Source: Maylandia zebra (lineage: Eukaryota > Chordata > Actinopteri > Cichliformes > Cichlidae). Taken from it: DNA of 64,000 nucleotides. The translations under genes and the position numbers were made by a program. The DNA lies in NCBI RefSeq assembly GCF_041146795.1, contig NC_135168.1, forward strand, positions 39,316,370 through 39,380,369, read 5' to 3'. This document shows positions 1 through 12,870 of the stretch, in pieces; positions within the stretch are counted from its first letter, which is position 1; each line of letters begins with the position of its first letter. The notes below the pieces were generated by a model, which did not search any database, was not told the DNA's origin, and saw nothing but the letters and a program-made list of their open reading frames with translations.

Positions 1-2987
1 AATTTATTTCTTAAAAATGTGTTGTGCAATTTAGCTTTCCTTGTTTTAGAACATGATAAAGAAATGCTGCTGGGGTAAATGAAAGAAATCTGTCAGCACG
101 ACTGTGTGAGACCCAAAGTGTATGAAATATGTGTTTACTGTGGGTCCTCTAAAAAATAAAAAAATAAAAACATACAATTCTATGTTAGATAGTGAAACAG
201 GAACCTTTCTGTCATTTAATGTTTAACTATATCTTAATTATGTTAGTGTAGTATGGCTAGCCATGGGGAAGGTCTTTGTCAGTAGGAAAAGCTGTAAAAC
301 TTAAAATACAGTCAAAGAGCCAGACAAGATTTTTATTTCCTTCACATTTTACAAAGTAATCCAATGGACCAGATTGGAGTCTTTGCTGGGGCGATTCTGG
401 CCCCCGGGCCTTACATTTGATACCCCTCAATGAAGCTGTTTGGCGATAAGACTCCATTGACTGATCAGAGCAGAATGAAAATCCCAGTGGTGAAAGGATT
501 TAGGACAAACCCGGGTGGTGATAAAGATCAAGAATGAAGTTTGGATGGAGCTCTGGGTGACCATGGTGAGGAGGAGATTTGGAGGAGACAGGGAAAAGGG
601 AGCTTTGAGATTTAAAGCACACAAAATAGAGGCTGATTGGGTCAGAGAAGGCAAGTCTAGAGCAATGATGTGGAAGTGACATAAGGAAAAGACTAGCAGG
701 CAGACACCTAGTAGCAGGCAGATGAGTTATTAAAGAACATCCTTTCTAAACGTATGTATTGCATATGCAGGCTTTATTTGCTTGTTCTTGAAATTAAATA
801 ACTACTGATATATTACATTTACGGTATGTCATAGATAGAATGCAACCCTATGATTATGTATACATTGTACTGCTTTTGTTTCTTTGATTTTTCAGTTTCT
901 AAACCAGATGGAAAACAGAACAGCTGCTGTTCCTGATCTTGTCTTAGGCCAGAGGTTCCCAAAGTTGCGTGATGAACTCTGTATTCCTCATCCACACATA
1001 AACGCGAAAAAAGGAGTTTTAAAAAATCTCGGTTTTCAGTGATTCGAAACGGCGTATACGTGTGGACAAAATGCCCAAATGTAGTGTATTTTATTACTAC
1101 CTGTAATTTATTGCAGTTTACTTGTATTTGCTTAACTAAATGTTTGTTTACTAAATGTTTGAGGTGTGACATAAACCGCAATGGAGTTTGAAAACAAAAT
1201 ATAGGTGTGTGTGGTTGGATGATGTATTTGTGCGGGGGTGGGGTTACAAGAACAAAGGCCCCCCTTTGTTCGTGTAAGGTTAAAACAGAGTCCTCGCTTG
1301 TTGATCCTGCTCTACAAACCTTCACTACTTTTGTTCTTTTACTTGTACACTGCCTCTCCTTCATCATCAATAACAAGAGGTGAGAATCCTTAACGTCATA
1401 AAGAAATCTGCTGTCTTCCCAGATCTACTTGTTCTTCTCACGATGGACTGATTGCAGATTACATGATTAGTAATTAGTAAACACATTGAGCAATACGGCA
1501 TATTGCATGAAGTAAGGAAGAGGGGAACTTAAAAATGTAAAAAAATCAGAAAGTTACAGTACTTCCTAAAATTATGTGAAAAGGCCTTGTCTGTAGCCAC
1601 TACATTTTCAAAATAATAAACTGAATGTGATGTAGATTTACTTTTTATGTGCTACAGCAGCTGTTTTCATATGAATGAGATTTAAACACGGACCAAATCA
1701 CACTCGTATGTTTGGAAATTCCGGTGATAAAAGAAAACTTACTGCATTCTGAAGCAGTCTCGATTTTTTGTATGCGATAAAAAAAAGGAACGACTTGCTT
1801 TACAAAACCTCTGATGTAATGAATGAAAACCCAATAAAACACACAATAAATAAATCCCCATTGCAATCAGGGTTCTTACTTCTGAAAGAAATCTCATTTT
1901 AAGGGAAAAACTGCACTTCACAGGGTGCGTGTCATTAAATCTCCGACCATCGACCTCTATATCCTGCTTTCTTAAAGTGTTTCTCTCTCCCAGCAGTGCA
2001 CTTCTAGCCCTTGTATTGTACGATTTCAAATATCTCATGTCTCTATCAGCGGTCCTCTGCAAGCTCAGCGCTGACAGCCCAATAAACCTCAGCTTATTCT
2101 TCAGCTGAGATGCTGCGCAAGATGTGTGCGAACCACAGTCTGAGACATGATGGTACGATTAGGTACACAGTAATATGCGAGATGCTGTGATGCAAAGCTC
2201 CATCCCTGCTTGTTTCAACACTAAATTATGTAAGCTGAAGTTTCGCAACCTGAAAACCTGCAAACAAATACAAAGTAAATCTAGAAAATGACAGAAGGTA
2301 AGTTTTGTTTTTACAGATTCATTTCTCGGAATCAGCTTATCTTTAATTCATAAAACACATAGGAAATGTCCATAAAGTAAATGTTAACCGGAAAGGATTG
2401 TATCAAATAGGTGTTATTCAGTGAAAAAGGTGTAGCTAATTACACCCACCCAACAATTTTTTTATTAAACCACATTTCACCAAAACAAAGACCAAAGAAA
2501 AAAAATTTAAGAACAAATATTAAACAAAAACCTAATTTTTTCATAACAGTGATGATCACACCTATCACCACATTTTTAAAAAATGTGCATAATGAAGTGC
2601 ACAACCTCAGTTCCTTATCGCAGCGATTACAAATGTTGACAGATACAGAACTTTGACCTTTGATTTTTTGAACTTTCCTTTTCCTCCGAGTTCATGTTTT
2701 ATGTCTCTTGTTTCAAACAGATTATCTTGTGATTTGTACTTTATCACTGCAGTGCTAAAAAGATCTAAACTGTAAAATTATCAGGCATTTAGTTTAACGA
2801 ATAGTCTGTTGATTGGTTCATAGTATTCCAGCCTATTTATATGTCTTAAATGGTTTCTGGCATTTTTGTTATTACGCGGTCAGTTATCACACTCAAAAAT
2901 TTAGTTTCACGCACTCTTTCTGTGTCAACTTTGTTTATTATAATTTTGACTTATGACTGACTAAATATTATAAACTTTGCTTTTTTC
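1..2987. other. Gene-free left edge
   Basis: AT-rich sequence with no splice-framed coding segment that I can support. The longest open frame (about 819-1376, minus) has no recognisable domain, no codon pattern and no splice context, so I treat it as chance. No repeat of known type was recognised here. Confidence 0.6.
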
Positions 2988-3152
2988 CCAGCTCTTTAAC
3001 AGCCTTGTTGAGCTGTTTAATGTCGTCTATCAGTGCAGTCAACACATCTTGTTGTTTGGTCACTTTACTGAGATCATCCTTCATGGAGAGATTTTCTAAT
3101 CTCCTCCAGCTCTTCTTCTATGGGCCAGATTATTAGCTGTCTTTGGTGCCAT
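2988..3152 (-). pseudogene. LINE-1-like ORF1 N-terminal relic
   Basis: Read on the minus strand from 3152, the segment starts with Met-Ala-Pro-Lys and soon hits a stop. A second frame then encodes a heptad-rich stretch (KDDLSKVTKQQDVLTALIDD, followed by a KQLNKAVKEL-like run). This arrangement is typical of the coiled-coil ORF1 of fish L1/Tx1-type LINEs. At least one frameshift separates the start from the coiled coil, so it is broken. Family assignment is from memory of the pattern only. Confidence 0.4.
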
Positions 3153-4236
3153 TTTCAGCAGTTATCATTACTGTTTTCTCGTTGTTGTTTTGTAGGCGCC
3201 ACCGTCAGAACACCAATGAATTTTCATGAAAAGGTTCAAAACTACATATAGCTTAGAGAGAAAAAGCTCAGATCTTCAGATCTCACTGGCATCCAGTTAT
3301 CACTTTAAATAGTGCTGAAATAGTGTGATGCTGTTCATTGCGCTCCTTCTTATCTTAATATCCTTTTTTATGACTGTCTTTATTTTTAAACAGGAGGTGA
3401 TTTAATTCCGATTCCCTTGCTGGTGGAGAACAGATGAATGCCTCACTTAAATGTCTGCTTATCTGTAATCTATTTGTATTCCACTGATTAAGACCAATGC
3501 TTTGGAAATCATTTCCAGATACAAAGCGACGTGCCTCCGCAAATGATGTTATTCGTGACCTCTGCCCACTGAAGAACACAATAAAAGCCAAATTAATCCA
3601 TACACAGACTCTGACATGCAAGCTGTCATCTGATGGACAATTGGCCCAGCCAGTGCTGGATTAGCTGAGCATGTGCATGTCCACAAAGCACACAGGCACA
3701 CACTGACACACACACACACACAGCCTAACAGTGTCATTTCTCATTGGAAACCAAACCAGGAGGGTTCCTCATGTATTACCCATTGCACATAGCCAGACCA
3801 GAGTGCAACTGCAACCTGTCAATTAAAATGATTTCATTTGAGCACTTACTTCAACTCCAAAAGTTGGAGAAAGCAGAGGGTTGGGGATTAGGAGAGCTAA
3901 TGGGACAGGAGAAGAGGGGAGAGGGGTTTATATAATGTCATCATGAGTACATATGAAAAAACAATCACAGTGCCACAGACCCACGCAGTGTGTGCATTTA
4001 TAGCAGTGTGGCTACATCCCTTATGTGTTTTGACACTGAAGCCCTTTTCAGACATGGAATATTTACCACAGCATCATTCTGTCATTTATTGGTCACTCTT
4101 ACATTCATTTTCCCCATTTTCTCACGGGACATTTACCACACTAGTGAAACTGAGCTTCTTTCTTTCAAAGCAGTTTTGTAATGCAACTACATCCAGTTCA
4201 GATTATACCATGTTAAAAGTGACACGTAAATGTTAA
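3153..4236. other. Intergenic, short CA repeat
   Basis: No gene recognised. A short CA-rich run occurs near 3698-3722. The rest is unremarkable AT-rich sequence up to the retroposon target site at 4237. Confidence 0.5.
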
Positions 4237-5265
4237 AAGGCCACGGTCTTGTGTCTGGGGATGGGCGTCCAGGTACACACCGGCTCACTCCTTGGCGGCC
4301 GCTTATCGGGGCCTGGAGCCTGGGGCTCGCTTGGGCCACTTCGGAGGTGGGGTGCCCCCGGCCTCTCGGCCTGGGGCTCGGTCACTCAGGCACAGCTGGC
4401 TGCCGGCGGAACTCACGGGCGCGTCACTGCAACTCCCCCTGGCTTCTGCTCCGCGGCTGCTGAGTGAGCCCTCATCTGGGACTCTCCTCAGCTCTTTCCG
4501 GGACAGTGGCGCGGCTGCCCCTCTGTTAGTCTTCCTTGGTCTCTTGTGTTCTGGGGGCCTCTGGATGTCTGGAGTTTTGATCTCCTTCATACCTGCTTCA
4601 TGCCCTGGAGGACGGGGCTGTGGCCCCCCCACACCCTCTAGCAGATCATTACATGAAGGAACCTTTTAAAAAAAACAAAAAAAACAAGCGCGTCCATGCT
4701 CACAGGTGTACACACGGGTGATCACACCCACAAACTACATCCTTTTTGGCTCCTACCTCAAAGCACACTGTGTGCTGTCGATCTTACGTGCTGCACAATA
4801 ATGTTTAATATTTAGTATTTACTGTCATATTCCCATATATCATTGTGATGTTGTTTATTCTATTACTCTTGTTCTCTTCTGCTTGTTTTCTTTTTTCTTT
4901 CTCAACAGGTGATCCAGGTGATCGATATATGCATTTTTTTTCTTTTCTTTCTTTCTTTTTTTTTTCCTGCCCATTCTGTTGGTTTTTGTTTTTTGCCCTT
5001 CTCCCCCGTCCCTCTTCTCAGCTGTTTCTCTTTCCCTCTTTCTTTCTCCCCTTCTTTCCTCCAGTCAAGTCTGTCCCGTATTCAGTAAGTGAAAATAAAA
5101 TAAACAATAAAAGGTGAATCAAATGGACCATTACGGCAAGGCTGGGATGGTCAATTTGGTAAAGTAAATCCGTTGGGCATCTTTGTTTGCCTTTAGACAA
5201 CAATTCTGATGGAAAAAGAGCCAAACGGGACAGGCAAAAAGAAAAAAAAAAAGGCCACGGTCTTG
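4237..5265 (+). mobile_element. Retroposon of about 1 kb with 15-bp target duplication and A-rich tail
   Basis: The 15-mer AAGGCCACGGTCTTG occurs at 4237-4251 and again, exactly, at 5251-5265. The second copy directly follows an A-rich tail (about 5236-5252). Direct repeats plus a terminal A tract are the signature of target-primed retroposition. The body begins with about 400 bp of markedly GC-rich sequence (4252-4660) that contrasts with the AT-rich surroundings, then A-rich and pyrimidine-rich stretches. The GC-rich part has open frames on both strands, but none resembles a protein I know. It could be a SINE/LINE-derived repeat or a processed transcript; I cannot name the family. Confidence 0.7.
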
Positions 5266-5464
5266 AAACTGTCAGAGGATTTTCTGACACACTGAGATCC
5301 CATCACATTAATGGAAATGAGTAAATGTTTGAAAACGGCTTTCTCCACAGTAACTGTGCAGTGCTGACTCCCCAGTAAAAATGACTCCCAGTGGGACCAA
5401 GCTCTGACCCTGCCCCCATCCATCATCTCCTGTCTTCTCTTTATTGATGTAATATGAGAATCAC

Positions 5465-6423
5465 ATTACAGTTTTTTACAGACGCTAGGACACATTTCTC
5501 AATACTTAGGTCACTTTTGCAAAACTCCTCACACAATGAGCACAACAGAAGTCTATGTGGGCTAAACTGAGGACCAGTTATCATTGTTTTGGCACAAAAT
5601 GCATTCAATGACTACATCTCTCAAATTTCATGAATTATTTTCTCACTCAGACACAACAACTGCCAAAAATCTTTGTACGTACAGGACATTTTGCATGTGC
5701 TTACATACTGTTTTCAAAACTGTTAAACTTGTGGCCAAAACAATAACACAATGCAAAACTTAAAAAGACAGCAAAATTCAACAGCAATATTTTAGTGAAA
5801 CATATTTTAAATCTAAAAATGCAGTTTAACCAGCCACAGCTTATTCTCATTGTAGATGAACATCTACACAGATGTTACTCCTTCAATTTCATTACAAAAG
5901 GAGACAACTGCTGAATAGGTTTTTTTGTGATGTAAACATGGACCCAGCCAGAAATGGAGTAGATTAGCATTACTATTGTATGTGTATCAGTGGATGGTGT
6001 GTATACAAATTCTTGTATTTTGGGATTACTTAGTGCAAAAAAATAAAAATACATAAACAAATATTAACGAATTCTGCATGATGTCTGATTCATTCCAGTA
6101 ACATATATTGAAATTATAAACAGAGATGTGTCCTTGTTTTACACAAGAAAACACTGTGTAATGCTACATGTTGTTAGTGTTTTTTAGGTCATTGTTTTGT
6201 GGGTGACAAAGTGTGTTTGTCGGCTGTCAACCTTTGCTAGTGTTCTGGAAGAATGAGTTTATTTGAGACCTGAATAAAGTGTTTTGGTAGTTGTAGTGCA
6301 TTTTGAATGTGAAATGAACTGCTTTGCCAAGCTGAAGGTCAGTTAGGAGAATTGTGTGAAGAGTTTTGCAAAAGTGACCTAAGTATTGTGAAATGTGTCC
6401 TAGCGGCTGTAAAAAACTGTAAT
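5465..6423. mobile_element. Non-autonomous DNA transposon with 73-bp terminal inverted repeats
   Basis: 5465-5537 and 6351-6423 are inverted copies differing at only a few positions; both outer ends read ATTACAGTTTTTTACAG. The 959-bp element has no transposase frame, so it depends on a helper in trans. The long, nearly identical inverted repeats argue for a fairly recent insertion. The target duplication is not clear from the flanks, so the superfamily is left open. Confidence 0.8.
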
Positions 6424-6723
6424 TCCAATGGTAATTCCTACATACACCAACATGCTCTGATGTCTTTTTTGGAGGGCTTTACAACTTGACCATCTCTCTC
6501 CGGATCACTAAAATAAATGAGTTAAACAACAATAATCTTCTGTTAGCATTTAAAAAAATTAGACATGCTGAAAAGCTAAAGATGGAGTTGTAATGCCCAA
6601 TTCTGCTTCTTGGGGCACACAGAGAGGAACACACATACACACTTTCATGGATGCACACCCCCTTGAAATTGAAAACTTCCTCTGTCATGGGAAATGAGTG
6701 GGAGTGAAACAGGAAACAAAAGT

Positions 6724-6725
<2 letters not shown>

Positions 6726-6769
<44 letters not shown>
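6726..6769. repeat. (TG)n microsatellite
   Basis: About 22 uninterrupted TG units. Confidence 0.95.
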
Positions 6770-6771
<2 letters not shown>

Positions 6772-7509
6772 AAAGGATTGTAATGATCTTGCCTATTGTT
6801 GTTTTTCTATTGCAGTTCTCATTTCCTTATCTTGATCATTGTTTATTGCCTCTCAGTTGTGTTGTTTAGGAGCATTACCTTGGCAACATTTTTAGAATAA
6901 CTGAGTTTGTGGGTGCAACATAAATCTCTCTAATTATTAAGTATATATATTTTACAATGAATACACATAATTTTAATAATTTTTGTTTTTTATTACTATA
7001 CGTTTCTAATTAAGTTTCAACAGTGAGCAAGCAGTTGCAGTAGCAAATAGTTGTGTTTGATGCAAAAATGTGATCAGTTATCACCACATTTATGGACCTC
7101 ATTGACTGAATTCATCTTTCACACTCATTAACTTACATGATCTTAAAATTTTGAAGTCAATGTTCGTGAAGTTGATAACCTCCACCACACCCCCTGAGAG
7201 AGCCAATTAAAACCAAGCAATTAAAATTGGCAGCTTGTTTCACTTGGAGTGACATCAGGGAATCCAAATACACAATGTAGTAGCTGCTAAGTGTGAAACA
7301 AAAGGTTAAAAATGATAGTTTAGGAACATTGTTTTAATTACATATTACAAATGCTGTTGGCTATATATATATACACACACACACATATATACACACTTCT
7401 TCCACTCAAGCTGTGTGAGTGCACAGCAGAGGTAGGGGAGGGGCCGTTAGACAGACTTGATTGGCCAATACAGTGTCAGTAATGAAAGTGAATGAATGGG
7501 CTGCTGTCA
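6770..7509. other. Intergenic, small TA/CA tract
   Basis: No gene seen. A mixed TA/CA tract lies at about 7359-7396. Confidence 0.5.
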
Positions 7510-7622
7510 GTACTTGCAAGTCCGGTGCACAGCGGCCCTTCAAGCTGCCCCATCGACCCAAAAGTGCGTCGGCCCACCGGGAAAATGCCCAGTATGCCAG
7601 ATTGCCAGTCCAGCCCTGCCAG
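7510..7622 (-). mobile_element. hAT-like transposon terminus (fragment)
   Basis: The reverse complement from about 7622 begins GGCAGGGCTGGACTGGCAAT and continues with a CATACTGGGCATTTTCCCGG segment. I associate this arrangement with one end of fish hAT-type (BED finger) DNA transposons. No transposase frame and no second end were found, so it is a fragment. Confidence 0.45.
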
Positions 7623-8329
7623 GAGGACCCCAGTGAAAATCCCCTAATGCCTCCCAGACAGTTTTCCTAAATTGAATGATTTATTCAGTTATTGTCTGCT
7701 ATGGGTACTAAATTGAAGCATCTCACAGTATGAAAAGTAGGAGTACTCTGTCAGTCATTTTAAAGAAGAAAAGCTCAGATACCATCGGTACATTTATCAT
7801 CTGGATGGGGATCTTCCTACTCTGGAAGTTATCTGAATCTTGGCAACATCATCAGATGTACCTGAAATAGATGCTTTGGTCATCCCACACATAAAAAGAA
7901 GAACTGATGCTGCAAAGTCCATTCCAAGCAGCAATGACCCTCCTGGGAGTGAGAAAACCTCCATCTGTTGATGCTCGGCTGGAAAAGCTACTTGAAAAAG
8001 GTGTTACCTTTCTTCCTTAAGCACAGACAGGAGGGTAGCAACTGTTTGATCCTCCTGTCATAGGCACCATGCTCTGAGCATAGCATGAGGCAAACTGTGT
8101 GCTCTAACTCCCTGTGGTGTGTTTTTAGTTCTGATTCATGTACACCTATAGTGAAAGTTTCCATCAATAAGTCAGAGTTGTTCAGATGGTTGCTGGTCAC
8201 TTATGCTGAACGTTATATTTATGGACAGAATTTCTAGGTGCAGCCCAACGGTGATGGGCGCAGGATGTTGAGTTTAATAGTCACAGGACCTTGCCTTTGT
8301 TTTTCACAGATTATGTGGTTCTGTCAGCC

Positions 8330-8900
8330 TCATTGAGCCATGATCTCCAGCCCTGCACTGTTTGCAGCTGAGTGTAAAGTGGTCGGGAGAAGAATTACAA
8401 GATGTCTGAGGCCATGGTTTTCTGGAAATTACCCATTCTGGAATAAGTTGCTGCCCCAAGTGGAGGAGTTTAAATATCTTGAGGTTTATTCATGAGTGAG
8501 GGGAAAGTGGTGCAGGAAATTGACCGGCAGATTGGTGAAGCCTTTGCAGAGATACGGATGCTGCAAAGATGTTGTGGTGATGAGAGAGCTGAGCGTGAAA
8601 GTAAATGTGTCAATTTATCGGTTGCTCTGCATTCTCATCCTTCCCTATGGTCAGGAGCTCTATGCCATGACTGAATGGATGAGATCATGAATGCGAGCAG
8701 CAAAAATTAGATTTCACCGAATGGTGTGTGCGCGTGTGTGTTCACCCTTAGGGTAAGGAGCTCAGCCATTCGAGAGGGGTGCAAAATAAAGCCGCTACTC
8801 CTCCACGTTGAAAGGAAAGGTTGAGACTGTATGGGCATCTGACCAGGATGCCTCCTGGGCACCTCCAGGCTGAGAAGTTTTTAACAATGTAAACGGGGGC
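8330..8900 (+). pseudogene. LINE reverse-transcriptase C-terminal relic
   Basis: Broken plus-strand frames encode pieces of the post-polymerase region of a common fish non-LTR retrotransposon. In order they are: a FKYLEV-like segment, a DRQIGEAFAEI segment, VVVMRELSVKVNVSIYRLL, LPYGQELYAMTEWMRS, then SAIREG and a final segment ending in histidine- and proline-rich residues before 8900. The pieces fall in different frames with several stops, so the copy is dead. It resembles RTE/Rex-type elements, but the clade is from memory. No target duplication was found. Confidence 0.65.
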
Positions 8901-8949
8901 AGATCCAGGACACACTGGGGAGATTTCATCTCTGGGCTGGCAAGTGTGT

Positions 8950-10434
8950 CTCTGTCTCCTAATTTAATTACATGGGGTCAAAATGAGCCAACTGACTTCA
9001 TCATACAAATACAACAGAATTACTGAAAACTTAGTCATACCAACATCAAAAGATGGTAAATAAGCTGTTAAATAATAATATGGGTTGTAGTTGACATAAA
9101 GAATTACAAGGTGCAATAAAATTATTTAATAATAACTTTGTACAGCACATGTTAACTTCCTCATAATTATGCACTGGTACGACAGCTTTTATTCTCAACG
9201 ATCACAAGTTTAGTGAACTGTTATAGTCGTCACACTAAGTGTGTGAAATGTTTTGAAATTTGAAAAAAAAGAGAGCAAAAAAAGTAACTGTTAAATGAGT
9301 ATCTGAGATCATTTCCATCAATGGACGATCATTTCCGTCTAAGCAAATAGTGGGAAACTTTCTCCTGTGACATCTGTGTTTTTCTTTTTTGGCAAAATTA
9401 ATGAAATTCCCTGTAAAGCCAGAGCTGCCAAAAACCTGTCAACAACAGGGAGAGAGGGACCCAAAAAAGCAACATGCTTGGACTGAAAAGCTCACATCTC
9501 TCGCTCCATCTGTCTGTTTGCATATCTGCATGGAAATCGCAGACAGAAAGGCAGCAGCGACCTGTCTACAGCCTGTCTTCATTTGTAATTAAGTGGAGCC
9601 AGCATCACAACCTGAATTTGACTAAGGTGGTTCCCCTCAGTGATGTAACATTGTTTTTAGGCGCGGAAGCTGCTGTTATAAAACAATCATTAGACCAAAC
9701 ATAAAATAATAATTATAATAATAATTATGTGCACTCAAGACACAAAAGTCATCCTAACACAATTAGCCTACTGTTTTTAGACAGTGTGCCATATTGGTTA
9801 TTAAGCTGTGATATGCACTGAATGACCAAACTCAAAGTAAACTTTGTAAAAAGTTACTTTCGAACTTAGTCTTAGTAAATGTTCAGAAACCATATCAGTT
9901 TCTGTTAAGTCCAAAGTTCTCAAAATACAAGGTGTTTAGAAAAACCTTTTTCTTCTTGCATTGGTTCTTCTCATTGCCAATAATAATAATAATAATAAAA
10001 GGCCACAGGTGTAGCGCTTTTCTACTTATGAAAGTAACACCAGTGACTGTCCAGATTGTCTCACACTGTCTCAGTGTGGGTGAGAGCATATTGACCAACT
10101 AACTGACAACTCATACTGAAGACTACAGTCCTGGTTTTAATGTAAAGATACCGTAATGTCATCTAGGCTTTCAAAATGACAGATATCTGTAAGCCTTGAT
10201 TAGCTTTGATCAACTTTGATAAATCAAAAGAACGGTTCTCAATATGTTCATTCACAGATATCTTCAACTGAATTTTAAACCTGTACACATGAATGGACAA
10301 TTCATTTGTATATTGCCTTCGTCAGGTACACCTTGCTGTACTAGGTGTATCTAACCTTGTACCTTGACGGACCTTTTTGTCTTCAAAATTGCCTAAAACT
10401 GTCTTAATACTTGGTTATTATAAGTGAATATGAT
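8950..10434. other. Intergenic, simple (AAT)n tracts
   Basis: No gene recognised. Short AAT/ATA tracts occur around 9706-9727 and 9979-10000. Confidence 0.5.
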
Positions 10435-11370
10435 TATTATTTTCTAACTGTAAAAACTGGGCATATTAATGCAGACTAATGGAGGATTTTCCTTGTTTTG
10501 AAGATCCAAACGTTGTACCCATTAGCACAAAATGTACAAATTAAGAAGGCGACCTTCCCAAATTCAGTGCAAAAAAATAAAAAATGCGAATCATGCTCAG
10601 GAGCACAAAGTAGATTGCTAAGTGTGCCAAGAAAATATCTCCTTAAATCACTTTTCTTCCTCATTCTGATTCTCACAGTTTGAACTTCAGCATGCCATCA
10701 TGAGCATGTGCATTGTTTTCATTGGATTGGCTCATTATATATTTGCACTAAAAAGCAGCTAAACAGGTGTATCTGCTGGTATCTAGTCATGTGGCTGGTG
10801 AGGATAAAGCCCTGTGTGAGTATCTGGAATAAATGACAGACCGCGTAACCTTTAATCTTTATTCAGCTTGTCATACCGAAACATGCCTTCAGCTTCTGTA
10901 ACAGTTGTAAAGTTTTCTTTGTGTCTGGATGAAAGTGAGTGAGAGTAGCAAGCAGATCCTCTTGACTTTGTGAACTCAAAAACATGGGTCTCGCCTCCAG
11001 TCCATTTGAATGAAGAGTCTCCTTACAGAGCCACTAACAGACACTGAATGACATAACAGCACTTCACATTCTGCTGGAAAAACAGCACTTAAGCTAGTAG
11101 AAAGCCACATGATTTACGGTCAAAGAGCACTTAAACTGTCAATAATAATTTCATTACTTTTCAATACTTCATTATTCAAGTGGAACATGATTACAATTTT
11201 CTAAATGTAAAAATAATGCACATTAATGCAGAGTAATGCAGGATTTTCCTACTTTTGAAGCTCCACAGTAAATTTTGTAGCTAGCAGGGCAATAATATGT
11301 GTGCACAATATTAAACTTACAACTTAAGGACGCAACCTTCCTGATTCCAACAGTGCAAAAAAATAAAAAG
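10435..11370 (+). repeat. Diverged local direct duplication
   Basis: 10435-10590 and 11190-11370 share the same order of blocks: a segment with ATTAATGCAGA-TAATG, then GGATTTTCCT, TTTTGAAG, then GCGACCTTCC versus GCAACCTTCC, ending in CAGTGCAAAAAAATAAAAA. Small indels separate the blocks. A second, smaller pair (GGTGTCTGAACGATTCTT at about 11450 and GGTATCTGAACGATTCTT at about 11587) follows. This could be an old tandem duplication or two copies of an unnamed repeat. Confidence 0.55.
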
Positions 11371-12814
11371 AGAAACCTAAATGATGCAAAACTACAAATG
11401 AGCTGAATATTAACTCACAGCTATGTGATACATTCTAATCACGTCATAGATGGTGTCTGAACGATTCTTCACAAAGTGATTTTCTTGAGAAAGGAATCAC
11501 ATTGAGTGTGCTCCTGCTTTTCACATTGTTCGTATGATAAATCTGTGTAATCAAGTCTTCCAGCACACATGCTGCATCCTAGATGGTATCTGAACGATTC
11601 TTTGCAAACTACATTTCTTTGGAAATATTTTTTAAAGAAAGAATTATATTTACTAAAAGAATATTTTTAAATGAGACTAGAATGTTTTCCTAATTCTCAA
11701 CTGCAGCATTTGATCTCTTACTCTGTGACTTCTAATCTTGGAGTTCTTTGAACTTCTCAGAAAAGGATGATGCTAACAATAAACAGCAACTCTCAGCTTC
11801 AAACCTGCTCCAGTGCAAATCAACATGAGGCATCACAGGTGGCTATATCCATCTTTATAAATAGTCTGTGATTTAGAGAAACGTTTGAGATGAGTGCACA
11901 GTTATTTATGTAGAGCATCACATAGAGGCTTGAAACCATGGAAAAAGCAATCAGTGTGTATTGAAGAAATTATGTCTTTATGATAATCAGCTGTGTAAAT
12001 TGGCCAGCTTTCAGAAACCTGTCACATCTTCCTCTCCTCACCCTCAACCGGTGTTCTTCCTTCCAACTGTCGCAAAGTGTTTGCTCATAGGGGGTCATCT
12101 GATTGAATTAATTACATTGAATTAAGACTCTATGGCATCATTGGCAACATTTACTCCTCTGAGAGTAATATTGTTTATTGGTGATTTTACAATGTTCAGC
12201 ACCACTGCATGACAATATGGATAAAACCAGCATGCTGAAGTACAGCTTTCTTTTCACTTGTATCTTATTTAAGTATTTTAGGCTATTTCTACCTCTACTT
12301 ATAATTTAAATAGAAACATTGTACTAATTCTATACTCGATTTTAAAACTTTACTTACTTAAAATCTAGCAAAATTTAAAATCTAAATGTATAATAAATTA
12401 TGCAAGGTCCCCAAGGGGATCATCTCCAGCTACAACATTAAAGTGAGCGCAACATTAATGAATCAATTCTTATGATCCGGTAACATCATGTACATAATTC
12501 TTCATCATGGATAGTTTGAACAGATTTTAACACTTGAACATTTGTATTACTTAAGCAGGATTGTGACTTTTACTTGTACATATTATATATAGTGAGCAAA
12601 TGCTCGTTTCATCGCTTTGCAAAAAATTATAATACTAATAATGAAAAAAAATACTCATTATGTCTAAACTTTTGTGATAAATCTGTGTGAGGGTTGCACA
12701 TGAGCCTCATCATCATCTTCGTACCTTGTTCTTGGAAGTCAGCTTTACCACCCACTGAACACAGAAGTTTCGCTGAACTAATTATTTATTGCTCTTAATT
12801 GTATGTTTTCTCCT
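11371..12814. other. Intergenic; LINE tail fragment at about 12035-12135
   Basis: No gene seen. About 12035-12135 contains the block CTTCCTCTCCTCACCCTCAA followed by GTCGCAAAGTGTTTGCTCAT and AGGGGGTCAT. This matches the 3' region of the fish LINE tail also seen near 20700 and 43450, here with internal deletions. Confidence 0.5.
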
Positions 12815-12870
12815 TTAACCCTGGAGAACCCATGGGGTCGGCTCTGACCCCATGGGTTCTCCAGGGTTAA
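12815..12870. mobile_element. TTAA-flanked perfect hairpin (piggyBac-type mini-element?)
   Basis: A perfect 25-bp inverted repeat (12815-12839 and 12846-12870) with a 6-nt loop. Each arm starts at the outside with TTAA followed by CCCTGGAGAACCC. TTAA flanks plus a CCC-starting inverted end are the hallmarks of piggyBac-superfamily insertions. At 56 bp including TTAA it is little more than two joined ends. No transposase is nearby. Confidence 0.65.

Noticed and set aside
819-1376. Open frame of about 185 codons on the minus strand
   Set aside because: No domain, no start context and no splice neighbours; composition looks random.
4230-4669. Overlapping open frames in the GC-rich block on both strands
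   Set aside because: Stop-poor because of GC content inside a retroposon; no protein similarity recognised.
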